A model generated the notes under the pieces. The model saw only the letters and a list, made by a program, of their open reading frames with translations. It made no database searches and was not told where the DNA came from. The position numbers and the translations under genes were made by a program. From Sphingomonas montana (GTDB lineage: Bacteria > Pseudomonadota > Alphaproteobacteria > Sphingomonadales > Sphingomonadaceae), in NCBI RefSeq assembly GCF_001956315.1, contig NZ_MOLY01000021.1, forward strand, positions 1 to 52,952: DNA of 52,952 nt, written 5' to 3'. Below are positions 1 through 7,931 of this stretch, piece after piece; the first letter of the stretch is position 1; every line of letters starts with the position of its first letter.

Positions 1-917
1 AAGCAGTCCCCACTGCCACAACCTGCAGGCAGCACCTTGCTAAACATCGGGCTCCCGCTCGGACAGGCCGGTCCGGACAGCAACCGGCGAAGTCTGCTCC
101 GGCGAGCGAAGAACGACCTCGGGGAGCATGCGTGCCACCGCCTGCATAGGCGGGCGTGGACTCTCCAGTTCAACGTCGATCCGTCCAGAAACTCGCCGTT
201 GCTGTCCCTCAGGGGCGCCGATTTGGATCCTTGGTCATCATCTCCGCATCGGAGCCATGCTTCCGTCCGGATAGAGGGTAACATTCTCGTCAAGCGTCGA
301 CTGGATCTGCGCCGCTTCGCTTCGGTCTGCCGTTCACGGTAGCAGCCGCCTACCAGGTGCGCTGATGCCCAGGGCGATCTTTCACGGGCCGGACTGGCAT
401 TGGTCGTTCAACTTTGTATCGGACTCATTGGCTTCCGACCGGCGGCTTCGTATTCGAGCGCTATTACGCTGACCGCAGGAGATGCGGGGGATGACTTGTC
501 GATCCGGCGTTGCGGAATGCTGATTCGTCCACTTTTTGGGCATCATCGCCGAACCTCGCCGGCAGTCGTGCATGGTGGCGATTGATAATAAGACCAAGCG
601 ATCAGTTTGGGCGTTTTTCCTGACCCAAGACGCCAGTGTCGGGCGACACTGGATTGCTCAGGTACATTTCTGAGGTTGTCGGGGGGCGCCATGGAAGGGC
701 GTCGTGAAATCGTTCAATGGTCGGTTGCGCGACGCGCCTTCCGATCGAAGCCGATCCTCGAAGCGTGAGGGACAACCTACCACGCAGCGCGTCCGCACAG
801 CAGGCTTGCGGGATGGTGCGCGCTGAGTTTGCGGAGGACCACTTCACGTGCATGTGGGCGCCGACGCCAGCTTATCAGCGGCGCGGAGACGGGAACAGGT
901 CACTGCGGAATGGCCGG
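1..917. other. Gene-poor stretch, no supported gene
   Basis: No open frame here reads like a protein: the frames are short, lack a credible ribosome binding site and show no family motif. A short reverse-strand stretch near 255-325 reads like coding sequence (ending LYPDGSMAPM) but is bounded by stops on both sides, so at best it is a remnant. Together with the broken gene that follows, the segment looks like decaying or non-coding DNA. I saw no tRNA, IS end or attachment site. Confidence 0.5.
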
Positions 918-1812
918 ATGCGCATCAAGCCGACGGTGGAGCTGAATGTCGAGGGGTTGCAGTGGCCGGCGCGAAGCGGCCGGGCAAAGCAGCTCCGCCG
1001 GATCGGGGAGATCCTGCACACCCAGCGCGAGAGCGGGGCGGCACCGGACGTCGTGCTGTTTTAGGAGGCCTTCTCTACGGCGGCCAGACAGGCCGTCCAG
1101 CAGACGGGATATCCGGTCATCGTGCGCGGCCCATCCCGTTCGACACGCAGCATCTACGCCACCGACGGCAGACTGCCGGGTCGATCGAAGCCGCTGAAAG
1201 GGGAGCTGGGGATCAGGCTCATGTCGTCGGGATTGATCGTCGCAAGTCGCTTCCCCGTCGTCGGCCCCGTGTCGGATGCTTATTCCCGAAAAAGTTGTGC
1301 AGGCTTCGATTGTCTTTCCAACAAGGGGACGATGCTGGTCCGCATCCGGGTGCCGGGCATCCCCCGAACCGATCGACATCACCAACACGCACATGAATGC
1401 CAGGGGGGCGTCCAGGGTGTCGGCTGACCGCACGCTGGCGTCCCATCGGGCGCAGGCCGAGGAGCTGGCGATGTTCCTGCGGCGCAATCATTCCCGACGG
1501 CATGCGATGATATTGGCCGGAGATTTCAGTATGCGGCGATCCGCCGACCGGTTCAGCGATTTCAGCAAGCTGCACGCGATGGAGATGGTGCACATCTATT
1601 GCCGCCAGCGGCCGTCATGCGATGTGCGCCTGTCCTGGGACGGCGATGCGCCTTGGATGGATACGCAGGACCTGCAGTTCTTCTCGTCCGGTGAACGCGT
1701 CCGGATCGTGCCGATCAGGGTCAGGGCGATGTTCGACGGATCACCGGGAAGCCCCCGATTGTCGGATCACGACGGTCTGGAGGTCAACTACCGGATCACC
1801 ACGACGCGTTGA
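918..1812 (+). pseudogene. Broken endonuclease/exonuclease/phosphatase family gene
   Basis: Read across two lesions, this gives a protein of about 298 residues, normal for the family of metal-dependent phosphoesterases. The start reads ELNVEGLQWPARSGRAKQLR. The frame then hits TAG at 1062-1064 exactly where VLFQEAFS is expected, so one C-to-T change (CAG to TAG) puts a stop just before the metal-binding Glu. A second lesion is one extra C in the CCCCC run at 1361-1365; removing it joins VRIRVPGIP to EPIDITNTHMNARG. The end keeps the SDHDGLEV motif. The usual GDFN motif reads GDFS (AGT at 1528-1530), a further loss. It may have been a cytoplasmic or exported hydrolase; no signal peptide is visible in the start I chose. 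A double sequencing error is possible but less likely given three independent changes. Confidence 0.8.
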
Positions 1813-1993
1813 GGGGGCGGGGCCATCCCACCGCCCGCGTCGGCGCGCATCGCATCCGGCACGGGGGGCAACGCGATCGGATCGTCGGTCGATACTCAAT
1901 TAGCCGACCGGCGTCCGCGACAGACGATGCGGGCTTGACCTGCCCGGCGATCCTCCGTCAGTTCGGCTGGCCCATTGCCGGAGGTGATGTTCC

Positions 1994-2665
1994 TTGATCT
2001 TCGTCCAGCTGCTCAAATCTCTCGACGAGATCCTGTTCGAACTGATGAGCTGGTTCGTCTTCTTCCCGCTGACATTGCGGCGCGTGATCCGTCACCCCTT
2101 GACGATGATGCGCTATGCCGAGGAACAGTTGCGGCTTCCGGCCGGCGAAGAGCAGTATCGCACGACGGTCAGCCCGCCGGTCATGCTGATCCTGACGATC
2201 GTCATAAGCCAGGCGATCGGTCTGGCGGTGCTGGGCAGCAACCCGATCGTCCGCAGCAACCAGGGCCTGGCGGCCCTCGTCAGCGACAATACGACCCTTC
2301 TGCTGCTGCGGCTTGTGCTGTTCGCCATCTTCGCGGTGGTGCTCGCCACGCGCAAGGTGCGGCGCAGCAGCGTGGAACTCGAGCGTGCGACGTTGAAACC
2401 GGCGTTCTACGCGCAATGCTACGCGATTTCACCGGTAGCCCTCCTGTCGAATGTCGGCATCACGGCGTTCGGCCACCATCACCCCGCCTTGCAGGTCGCC
2501 GGCACGCTGGCGCTCGTCGTGGCGATCGTGTTTTACGGCGCGGTCCAGTTCCGCTGGTTCCGGCAGGAGCTTGGTGGCTCGGTCGCCCGTTCGGCGATCG
2601 ACGCGCTGATCGGGATCGGCGAGAGCTTCGCGCTGTTCGTCCTGCTGGCGCTGCCGTTCGTATGA
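1994..2665 (+). CDS. Uncharacterised multi-pass inner membrane protein
   Basis: The 223-residue product has a charged N-terminal 60 residues and then about five hydrophobic segments (about 65-85, 100-124, 145-165, 170-190 and 205-223), so it is an integral inner-membrane protein. It resembles Yip1-like or permease-like proteins only in topology, and I do not recognise the family. The start is TTG at 1994: an in-frame TGA lies just upstream at 1985-1987, and GGAGG at 1980-1984 sits nine bases before the TTG. An L,D-transpeptidase gene follows after 122 bases on the same strand, so the two may share a transcript, but nothing in the protein itself points to cell-wall work. Confidence 0.75.
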   Translation: MIFVQLLKSLDEILFELMSWFVFFPLTLRRVIRHPLTMMRYAEEQLRLPAGEEQYRTTVSPPVMLILTIVISQAIGLAVLGSNPIVRSNQGLAALVSDNTTLLLLRLVLFAIFAVVLATRKVRRSSVELERATLKPAFYAQCYAISPVALLSNVGITAFGHHHPALQVAGTLALVVAIVFYGAVQFRWFRQELGGSVARSAIDALIGIGESFALFVLLALPFV

Positions 2666-2787
2666 CGCCGGCCCCGCCTCCTGGCTTCCAGGCAGCCGAT
2701 CGACCGCTCCGTAGCGATCCGACACGCCCGGCGCTCGATCGTCGCCTGGTCGCTGATCGCGCGATGCAGACAGGGGGAGGAAGGAAG

Positions 2788-3795
2788 ATGACCGGCAATC
2801 GCAACGTCGTCCTGGGTCTGGCCATTCTGCTGGCCAGCGCGACCTGTCCGTCCGGCGCGTCTGCGCAGGGCGCGAAGGCCAGTTCGCCGACCGAACTGGT
2901 CCGGATGGCGGAGCAACTCAAGCCCGGGCAATGGGTCTGGGCACCGACGATCGCACCGAGCGGCCCCATCCTGGTCTATGTCGACCTGTCGCGGCAGCGC
3001 GCGACCGTCTATCGCAACGGCATCCGCATCGGCGTGACGACCGTGTCGTCGGGCAAGCCCGGCCATGCCACGCCGACGGGTGTCTTCACGATCCTGCAGA
3101 AGGACGCGAACCACCGTTCGAGCAAGTACAACGACGCGCCGATGCCTTTCCAGCAGCGGCTGACATGGGATGGCGTGGCGCTTCACGCCGGCGGCCTGCC
3201 CGGTTATCCGGAAAGCCATGGTTGCGTGCACCTGCCCTACGGGTTCTCGCGCGCGTTGTTCGGTGTGACCACGCTCGGTGCCACGGTCGTCATCGACGGG
3301 GACGCCGCGCACCATGTCCGTACGTCGGATGCCAGCCTTCTGGCGCCATATGATGCCCATGGACGACCGACGGCATCGGCGGTGCTTGGTGCGCGGCAAT
3401 ATGCCTGGACCCCCGATCGGGCGCCGGCCGGCCCGCTGACCATCATCGTGTCGAAGTCCGAGCAGCGGGTCGTCGTCCTGCGCGGGGGCGTGGAGATTGG
3501 CCGCAGCGTCGCCAAGGTCAACGACGACGATCCGGGAAGCCATGTCGTTCAGCTCGCCGCGCATGCCGATGGTACGGCGCGCTGGATGTATCTGGGCCTT
3601 CCCGGCCACGAAGCGGAGGAAGGCAAGAGTCTGGACGAGGCGGTCATCAACCGGTTGCAGCTGCCGCGGCCATTCTACGAAGCGGTGAAGGCCGCGTTGC
3701 GGCCGGGAACGACGATCCTGATTACCCAATCGCCGGTCGGCCGGAGCACCGGGGAGCCGCTGACGGTCCTGGATGCGGTAATACCGCTGCCATAA
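2788..3795 (+). CDS. L,D-transpeptidase (YkuD domain), exported
   Basis: This 335-residue periplasmic enzyme should form 3-3 cross-links in peptidoglycan or attach proteins to it. Residues 1-27 are a signal peptide ending SGASAQ. The YkuD domain covers about 60-170: ILVYVDLSRQRATVYRNG is the typical opening strand, GKPGHATPTGVF the mid-domain loop, and ALHAGGLPGYPESHGCVHLP the active site, with H133 and nucleophile C146 in the SHGC motif. Residues about 205-330 look like a second, degenerate YkuD-like copy (LTIIVSKSEQRVVVLRGGVEIG) without the Cys motif, perhaps a binding or regulatory half. The start at 2788 follows a strong GGGGGAGGAAGGA; the reading frame is open further upstream but overlaps the preceding gene. 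Confidence 0.9.
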   Translation: MTGNRNVVLGLAILLASATCPSGASAQGAKASSPTELVRMAEQLKPGQWVWAPTIAPSGPILVYVDLSRQRATVYRNGIRIGVTTVSSGKPGHATPTGVFTILQKDANHRSSKYNDAPMPFQQRLTWDGVALHAGGLPGYPESHGCVHLPYGFSRALFGVTTLGATVVIDGDAAHHVRTSDASLLAPYDAHGRPTASAVLGARQYAWTPDRAPAGPLTIIVSKSEQRVVVLRGGVEIGRSVAKVNDDDPGSHVVQLAAHADGTARWMYLGLPGHEAEEGKSLDEAVINRLQLPRPFYEAVKAALRPGTTILITQSPVGRSTGEPLTVLDAVIPLP

Positions 3796-3946
3796 GATCG
3801 CACAGCGACGTCGTCATGATTGCGTAATAGGTTGCTGTTTGTTTGCCGGTGATGACGACTTAAGGATGATGGACATGACCGATCGGCAATATTAGCCTCA
3901 GAACACGGTTGCTTCGGATACTGCGTAAGACGGGGGAATGGTTGTC

Positions 3947-4885
3947 ATGCGTCTCGATACCGGTACGAGACTAGCGATGCTTGCCGCTCCGCTTGCGATG
4001 GTGCCGGCGGGCGCCCTCGCGCAGTCCACGGGTCTCGATGACCTGGTCGGAGCCCGCGCGGGTCAGGCGGAGGCGGAGCTTGAACGCCGGGGCTACCGCA
4101 ATGTGGGCGGGGAGAAGGGCGACGATCGGAGCTACACCTACTGGTGGAGCGGCGATCGCCGGCAGTGCGTCACCATCGCGACGATGGACGGGCGCTATAA
4201 CGCGATCACGCCCAGCCCGGCGCCCGACTGCCGCCAGCCGGCGTCCGTGCGGCCGAACCGCGATTATCAGGGCCAGCCGGCCAGCCGGCCGCGCCCCGGT
4301 TTCGAACCCGACCCGCGTTACGGACGCCCGGATCCGCGCTATCAGAACCAGCCCGCCAGCCGGCCCCGGCCCGGCTACGAACCCGACCCGGCCTATGGCC
4401 GACCATCCTACCGCCCCGGTGGCGACCGGCCGATCTATCCCGCCGGTGGACTGCCGGTCGTGGGTGGCCGCCCCGTCGAACTCGGGCTTGTCTGTTTCGG
4501 CGACGGTTCGCGCAACGGCATCGCAAGCGGCACGACCTGGACATGGAATGCGGCGCACGACCGCTATGAACATGGCCGCTACAACCAGTCCACGACCGAG
4601 ATGTTCGACGCGTCGCTGATGGTCCAGACCTGGGCCGGCGGCGGTCGCATCCGGTTGCCGCGCTCGCTGATCCCGCCGATCAACGCGCGCGGTAACAGCG
4701 GCTGGTGGGACCTGAACGACGTATCCGTCGGTCGCGACGTGATCCGCGCGACATACAGGCTGAACGGGTTGAACAAGCCGCGCCTCACCATCGATCGCCG
4801 CCGTGGCCGGATTACCGTCGAGGGGACCGGAAGCTACGGGTTCCGCGGCACCTGCGATGTCATCGGCGAGCCCCGCCGGTTCTAG
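3947..4885 (+). CDS. Exported protein with Pro-rich repeats; paralogue of 5378-5875
   Basis: About 312 residues with a signal peptide ending GALAQ. Residues about 25-90 form a small domain (GARAGQAEAELERRGYRNVG) of the kind that reads as PepSY-like or protease-inhibitor-like in sphingomonads. Two copies of a proline-rich repeat follow (QPASRPRPGFEPDPRYGRP and QPASRPRPGYEPDPAYGRP), then a C-terminal domain of about 140 residues. That last domain matches the protein encoded on the other strand at 5378-5875: both have GRIRLP, LIPP, a WW pair and YRLNGLNKP. Function is unknown; it is probably periplasmic or surface-exposed. I prefer ATG 3947 because GGGGGA at 3932 is correctly spaced from it; ATG 3938 lies inside that signal. 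Confidence 0.8.
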   Translation: MRLDTGTRLAMLAAPLAMVPAGALAQSTGLDDLVGARAGQAEAELERRGYRNVGGEKGDDRSYTYWWSGDRRQCVTIATMDGRYNAITPSPAPDCRQPASVRPNRDYQGQPASRPRPGFEPDPRYGRPDPRYQNQPASRPRPGYEPDPAYGRPSYRPGGDRPIYPAGGLPVVGGRPVELGLVCFGDGSRNGIASGTTWTWNAAHDRYEHGRYNQSTTEMFDASLMVQTWAGGGRIRLPRSLIPPINARGNSGWWDLNDVSVGRDVIRATYRLNGLNKPRLTIDRRRGRITVEGTGSYGFRGTCDVIGEPRRF

Positions 4886-4910
4886 ATCCGGCGCACGTCG
4901 AAGCAGGTCG

Positions 4911-5342
4911 ATGCCGTTGCTGACCGAACTGGCGCTGGCGACCGCGATGGTCGTCGTGACCGCGATGATCCACGGTTTCGGCCTGCTGGTGATCGGCCGT
5001 TCGCTGCGCGCGCTCGATCGCGGCGTTGTCGATGCCGAACTCGATCCGCTGTCCTGGGTGGGGGCCGCCTACACCAGCATGGTCGTGCTTGGTCTGCTGG
5101 CGCTGGCCGGCATCGAGATCTGGCTCTACGCGTTCGTCTATCTGGCGGTCGGCGCCACGGCGACGCTTCCGGACTCGGTCTATTTCTCGACCATTACCTT
5201 CGCTGCGATCGGCTATTCCGATGCACCGCTGGCGACGCCTTGGCGGCTTGTGGGCGCGATCGAGGGTGTCAACGGCGTCCTGCTGCTCGGCTGGTCCGTC
5301 GCGTTCCTGGTCGCCGAACTGCAGCGCGTGCGACACCGCTAG
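4911..5342 (+). CDS. Small two-helix ion channel (K+ channel family pore)
   Basis: The 143-residue protein fits a single pore module: a first helix near residues 5-30, a second hydrophobic stretch near 58-85, a pore loop, and a last helix near 118-138. The pore reads STITFAAIGYSD, aligned with the usual TxTTVGYGD filter of bacterial potassium channels. It has no sensor or RCK domain. The filter is unusual (AIGYS instead of TVGYG), so ion selectivity cannot be assumed. The start at 4911 follows the preceding stop by 25 bases and opens directly into the first hydrophobic helix. It lies between two paralogous exported-protein genes. Confidence 0.75.
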   Translation: MPLLTELALATAMVVVTAMIHGFGLLVIGRSLRALDRGVVDAELDPLSWVGAAYTSMVVLGLLALAGIEIWLYAFVYLAVGATATLPDSVYFSTITFAAIGYSDAPLATPWRLVGAIEGVNGVLLLGWSVAFLVAELQRVRHR

Positions 5343-5377
5343 CCGGCGCAGAATCACCGCGATTTGAAGACCCGCCC

Positions 5378-5875
5378 TTAGAACCGGCGCTGACCCGGAT
5401 CGATCCGTTCGCAGGTTCCGGAAAAGTCCTGCCCGGTGCCCTTTATGGTGATGACCCCCGTCTGGCGATCGATCCTGACCTTCGGCTTGTTCAGCCCGTT
5501 GAGGCGGTAGCTTGCCCGGATCTCGTCATTGCCGACGCTGATATTGTCCAACTGCCACCAATGCTGGTGGTCCCCGCCGGAGTTCAGCGGCGGTATCAGC
5601 TTCTGCGGCAGGCGGATCCGCCCATCATTATCATATATCTGAAGGGTGACCGCGGATTCGAAGCCGCGCATTTCGGACTGGACGCCGCTGCGCGACCGAT
5701 ATCTGTGGTCGTAGCGATCCCATTCCAAAGTATTCACATATCCGGACTGAAGCTTCTCTCCACGACCCGTGCAGACCAGATTGATCGCGCCGTTACCGTC
5801 GTCGGGACCTTGAGCGCCGGCTGGGGCCGAGGCCATCACCACCATGGTTGCAACCATCATCCATCGGAATGTCAT
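5378..5875 (-). CDS. Exported protein, paralogue of the 3947-4885 C-terminal domain
   Basis: A 165-residue protein with a signal peptide (MTFRWMMVATMVVMASAPAG, then AQ). The mature part, about 140 residues, aligns with the C-terminal domain of the exported protein at 3947-4885: both carry GRIRLP, LIPP, a WW pair followed by L-D/N-D/N and SVG, then IRA-T/S-YRLNGLNKP, IDR, and a closing GTC. It lacks the proline-rich repeats. Two conserved Cys (one near the start, one in GTC) suggest a disulfide. The family is not recognised and function is unknown. GGGAG lies eight bases upstream of the ATG. It converges with the ion channel gene, with 35 bases between the stops. Confidence 0.8.
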   Translation of the reverse strand: MTFRWMMVATMVVMASAPAGAQGPDDGNGAINLVCTGRGEKLQSGYVNTLEWDRYDHRYRSRSGVQSEMRGFESAVTLQIYDNDGRIRLPQKLIPPLNSGGDHQHWWQLDNISVGNDEIRASYRLNGLNKPKVRIDRQTGVITIKGTGQDFSGTCERIDPGQRRF

Positions 5876-6557
5876 TGCCGTTCTCCCTGCCCGGCTGATA
5901 TTTAATTCGCAAGTTCACTCCCGCAATAGTCGATATCGCCAATAGCCGGGTCCGATGTAATGCAGTACGGATGATGGTTCGCGTATTCGGTTCGATCCGC
6001 CGCGAACTTTCGCGACGGGCCGCCCGAAGCCGAGCAGTTTGGATACAGGACATGGCATCCGATCGGACCTGGACGCCGATCCGATACTTTCGGTAGGAGC
6101 CCGTGTTCCGGCACCACGGTCCCGGGCGAGGGTGGATCGGGGTGCGGGGAACGCGCGGCCCTGCCGCGGCCGACCGAAGCGTGCCGGTCGGCCGCCGCGG
6201 AAGCCCGCCTGGATGCGGTGGCGAGACGCCGCCTGGTTCCCGAGACTTAGCCAAAGGCTATGACCAACGAAAGTTTAAGAAGGCATTGGCGGACAATGTT
6301 CGCTCGCTTCGTGGGGGCGTTGCGGTCATGTTTGCGGTGCAGGGCGGATGGCGCGGCATGTGAACGCCGTACGGACGCGGTTTCGGGGACGTGCATCGTG
6401 CCCGGCGGCGGTGCGCCGGCAAGGGGACAGGGGGGGCGGATCACGCACGGCGACGTCGTTCCGGCGTGGCGCAGCGCGACGTCGAACAGGATCGAACCCG
6501 TCATGGCGGTCGGCATGCGGCCGATGGCCATCGCATCAATATTCGTGGGGGCATTGC
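5876..6557. other. Intergenic region, no supported gene
   Basis: This stretch of 682 bases separates two outward-facing genes. The first part (5895-5990) is relatively AT-rich and probably carries the promoter for the leftward exported-protein gene; it contains TATTTAATTCGCAA, repeated exactly at 12834-12847. Further right are an 8-bp hairpin (GGCCGACC at 6168-6175 with GGTCGGCC at 6186-6193) and a short palindrome TAGCCAAAGGCTA near 6248. Open frames in both strands read as non-protein. Its promoter elements for the rightward peptidase could not be placed. Confidence 0.5.
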
Positions 6558-7868
6558 ATGAGTTTGCGGAGCAGAACGACCATGTTGGCAATGGCGGCCG
6601 GGGTTGGGGGGCTTCTGGCGCCCATCGCGCCGGCGGTTGCGCAAGGCTATGACATGCAGGCCAGGACGTTGCTGGGTAGTGCGAAGTTCAAGCAGGCCAA
6701 GGCCCGGCTCGATGCCGATTACGACCGGATCATCGCCGATATCGTGACGCTGACGGAGGTCGAGGCGCCGCCGTTCAAGGAGGCGACCCGCGGTGCCCTG
6801 TTCGGCAGGATGCTTGCCGCGGAGGGGCTGGCGGACATCACCACCGATGCCGAGGGCAATGTCTACGGCACGCTGAAGGGTTCCGGGACGGGGTCAGGCG
6901 CGACGCGGCCGGTCTTTGTCGTGACCGCGCATCTCGACACCGTCTTCCCCGCCGGCACGAACGTGAAGGTGAAGCGCGCGGGCAACAAGCTGATGGCGCC
7001 GGGCATCGGAGACGATACGAGCAGCCTGCCCGTCCTGCTGGCGTTCATCCGCGCGATCAAGGCGGCCGGTTTCACGCCGGCCACCGACATCGTGTTCATG
7101 GGCAATGTCGGCGAGGAGGGGCCGGGCGACCTGCGCGGCGTGCGCTATCTGTTCGGCAAGGGGCCGCTGAAGGACCGGATCAAATATTTCATCTCGTTCG
7201 AGCCCGGCCGGGGCGACCGGATCACCAATGCGGGTGCGGGGTCCAAGCGGTACAAGGTGACGTTCACCGGCCCCGGCGGGCACAGCATGGGCAATTTCGG
7301 GATCGTCAATCCATCCTACGCGCTGGCGGATGCGATGGTCCGGTTCGGCAGGATGACGGTGCCGGCCACCCCCAAGACGGTCTATAATGTCGGCATCGTC
7401 GAAGGCGGCACGTCCGTGAACTCGATCCCGTTCGCGATGTCGATGATGGTGGACATGCGTTCGGGCGGCAAGGCCGAGCTGGACGCCGTGGAGAAGCAGT
7501 TTCTTGCCATCCTGCCGGCCGCGGTCGATGCGGAGAACGCCGCACGTTCCACCGCGAGCGGCAAGATCGGCTATACGGTCACGCCGATCGGCGACCGGCC
7601 GGTGGGTGCGGTGGCAATGGACGCGGACATCATGCGGATGGCGGTGGCGCTGCGCAAGGCGGCCGGCGTGACGCCGACGTTCGGCACCGGTTCCAGCGAC
7701 AGCAACATTCCGTGGAGCATGGGACGCGAGGCGATCACGCTGGGTTCGGGCTTCGAAACGCAGGGCGCCCATTCGCTGGACGAGTATCTGGTGTCCGACC
7801 GGCCCCGGGACGTGGAGAATATGGTGCTGGGCCTGGCCACCGTCCTGCTGATCGCGGGCGCGAAATAG
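6558..7868 (+). CDS. Exported M20-family metallopeptidase
   Basis: A 436-residue two-zinc aminoacylase/carboxypeptidase-type peptidase, probably periplasmic, releasing amino acids from short peptides. A signal peptide covers residues 1-29 (ending APAVAQ). The M20 metal motifs are present: AHLDTVF (H125, D127), GIGDDTS (bridging Asp), VGEEGPGD (catalytic Glu pair near 186-187) and a late His in GAHSLDEYL. The dimerisation domain starts around GSKRYKVTFTGPGGHSMG. It is a paralogue of the enzyme at 21318-22637. The next gene, an M14 peptidase, starts 63 bases downstream, which suggests joint expression. The start at 6558 is chosen for the signal peptide and a GGGGGC just upstream. Substrate is unknown. 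Confidence 0.88.
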   Translation: MSLRSRTTMLAMAAGVGGLLAPIAPAVAQGYDMQARTLLGSAKFKQAKARLDADYDRIIADIVTLTEVEAPPFKEATRGALFGRMLAAEGLADITTDAEGNVYGTLKGSGTGSGATRPVFVVTAHLDTVFPAGTNVKVKRAGNKLMAPGIGDDTSSLPVLLAFIRAIKAAGFTPATDIVFMGNVGEEGPGDLRGVRYLFGKGPLKDRIKYFISFEPGRGDRITNAGAGSKRYKVTFTGPGGHSMGNFGIVNPSYALADAMVRFGRMTVPATPKTVYNVGIVEGGTSVNSIPFAMSMMVDMRSGGKAELDAVEKQFLAILPAAVDAENAARSTASGKIGYTVTPIGDRPVGAVAMDADIMRMAVALRKAAGVTPTFGTGSSDSNIPWSMGREAITLGSGFETQGAHSLDEYLVSDRPRDVENMVLGLATVLLIAGAK

Positions 7869-7931
7869 CGGCAGTGCTGATTTGGCCCGGCGCCGCTGGA
7901 CGGTGACCGGGTTTTCGACAGGGGGAATGCC

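Noticed and set aside
1975-2787. Forward extension of the L,D-transpeptidase frame to 1975
   Set aside because: It overlaps the membrane-protein gene in another frame and would hide the signal peptide; the strong ribosome binding site is at 2773-2785.
4233-4430. Tandem DNA repeat in the Pro-rich segment
   Set aside because: Only two degenerate protein-level copies, already described with the gene; not a separate repeat element.
6168-6193. GGCCGACC/GGTCGGCC hairpin as terminator
   Set aside because: It is not behind any gene end on either strand; probably a chance GC-rich pairing.
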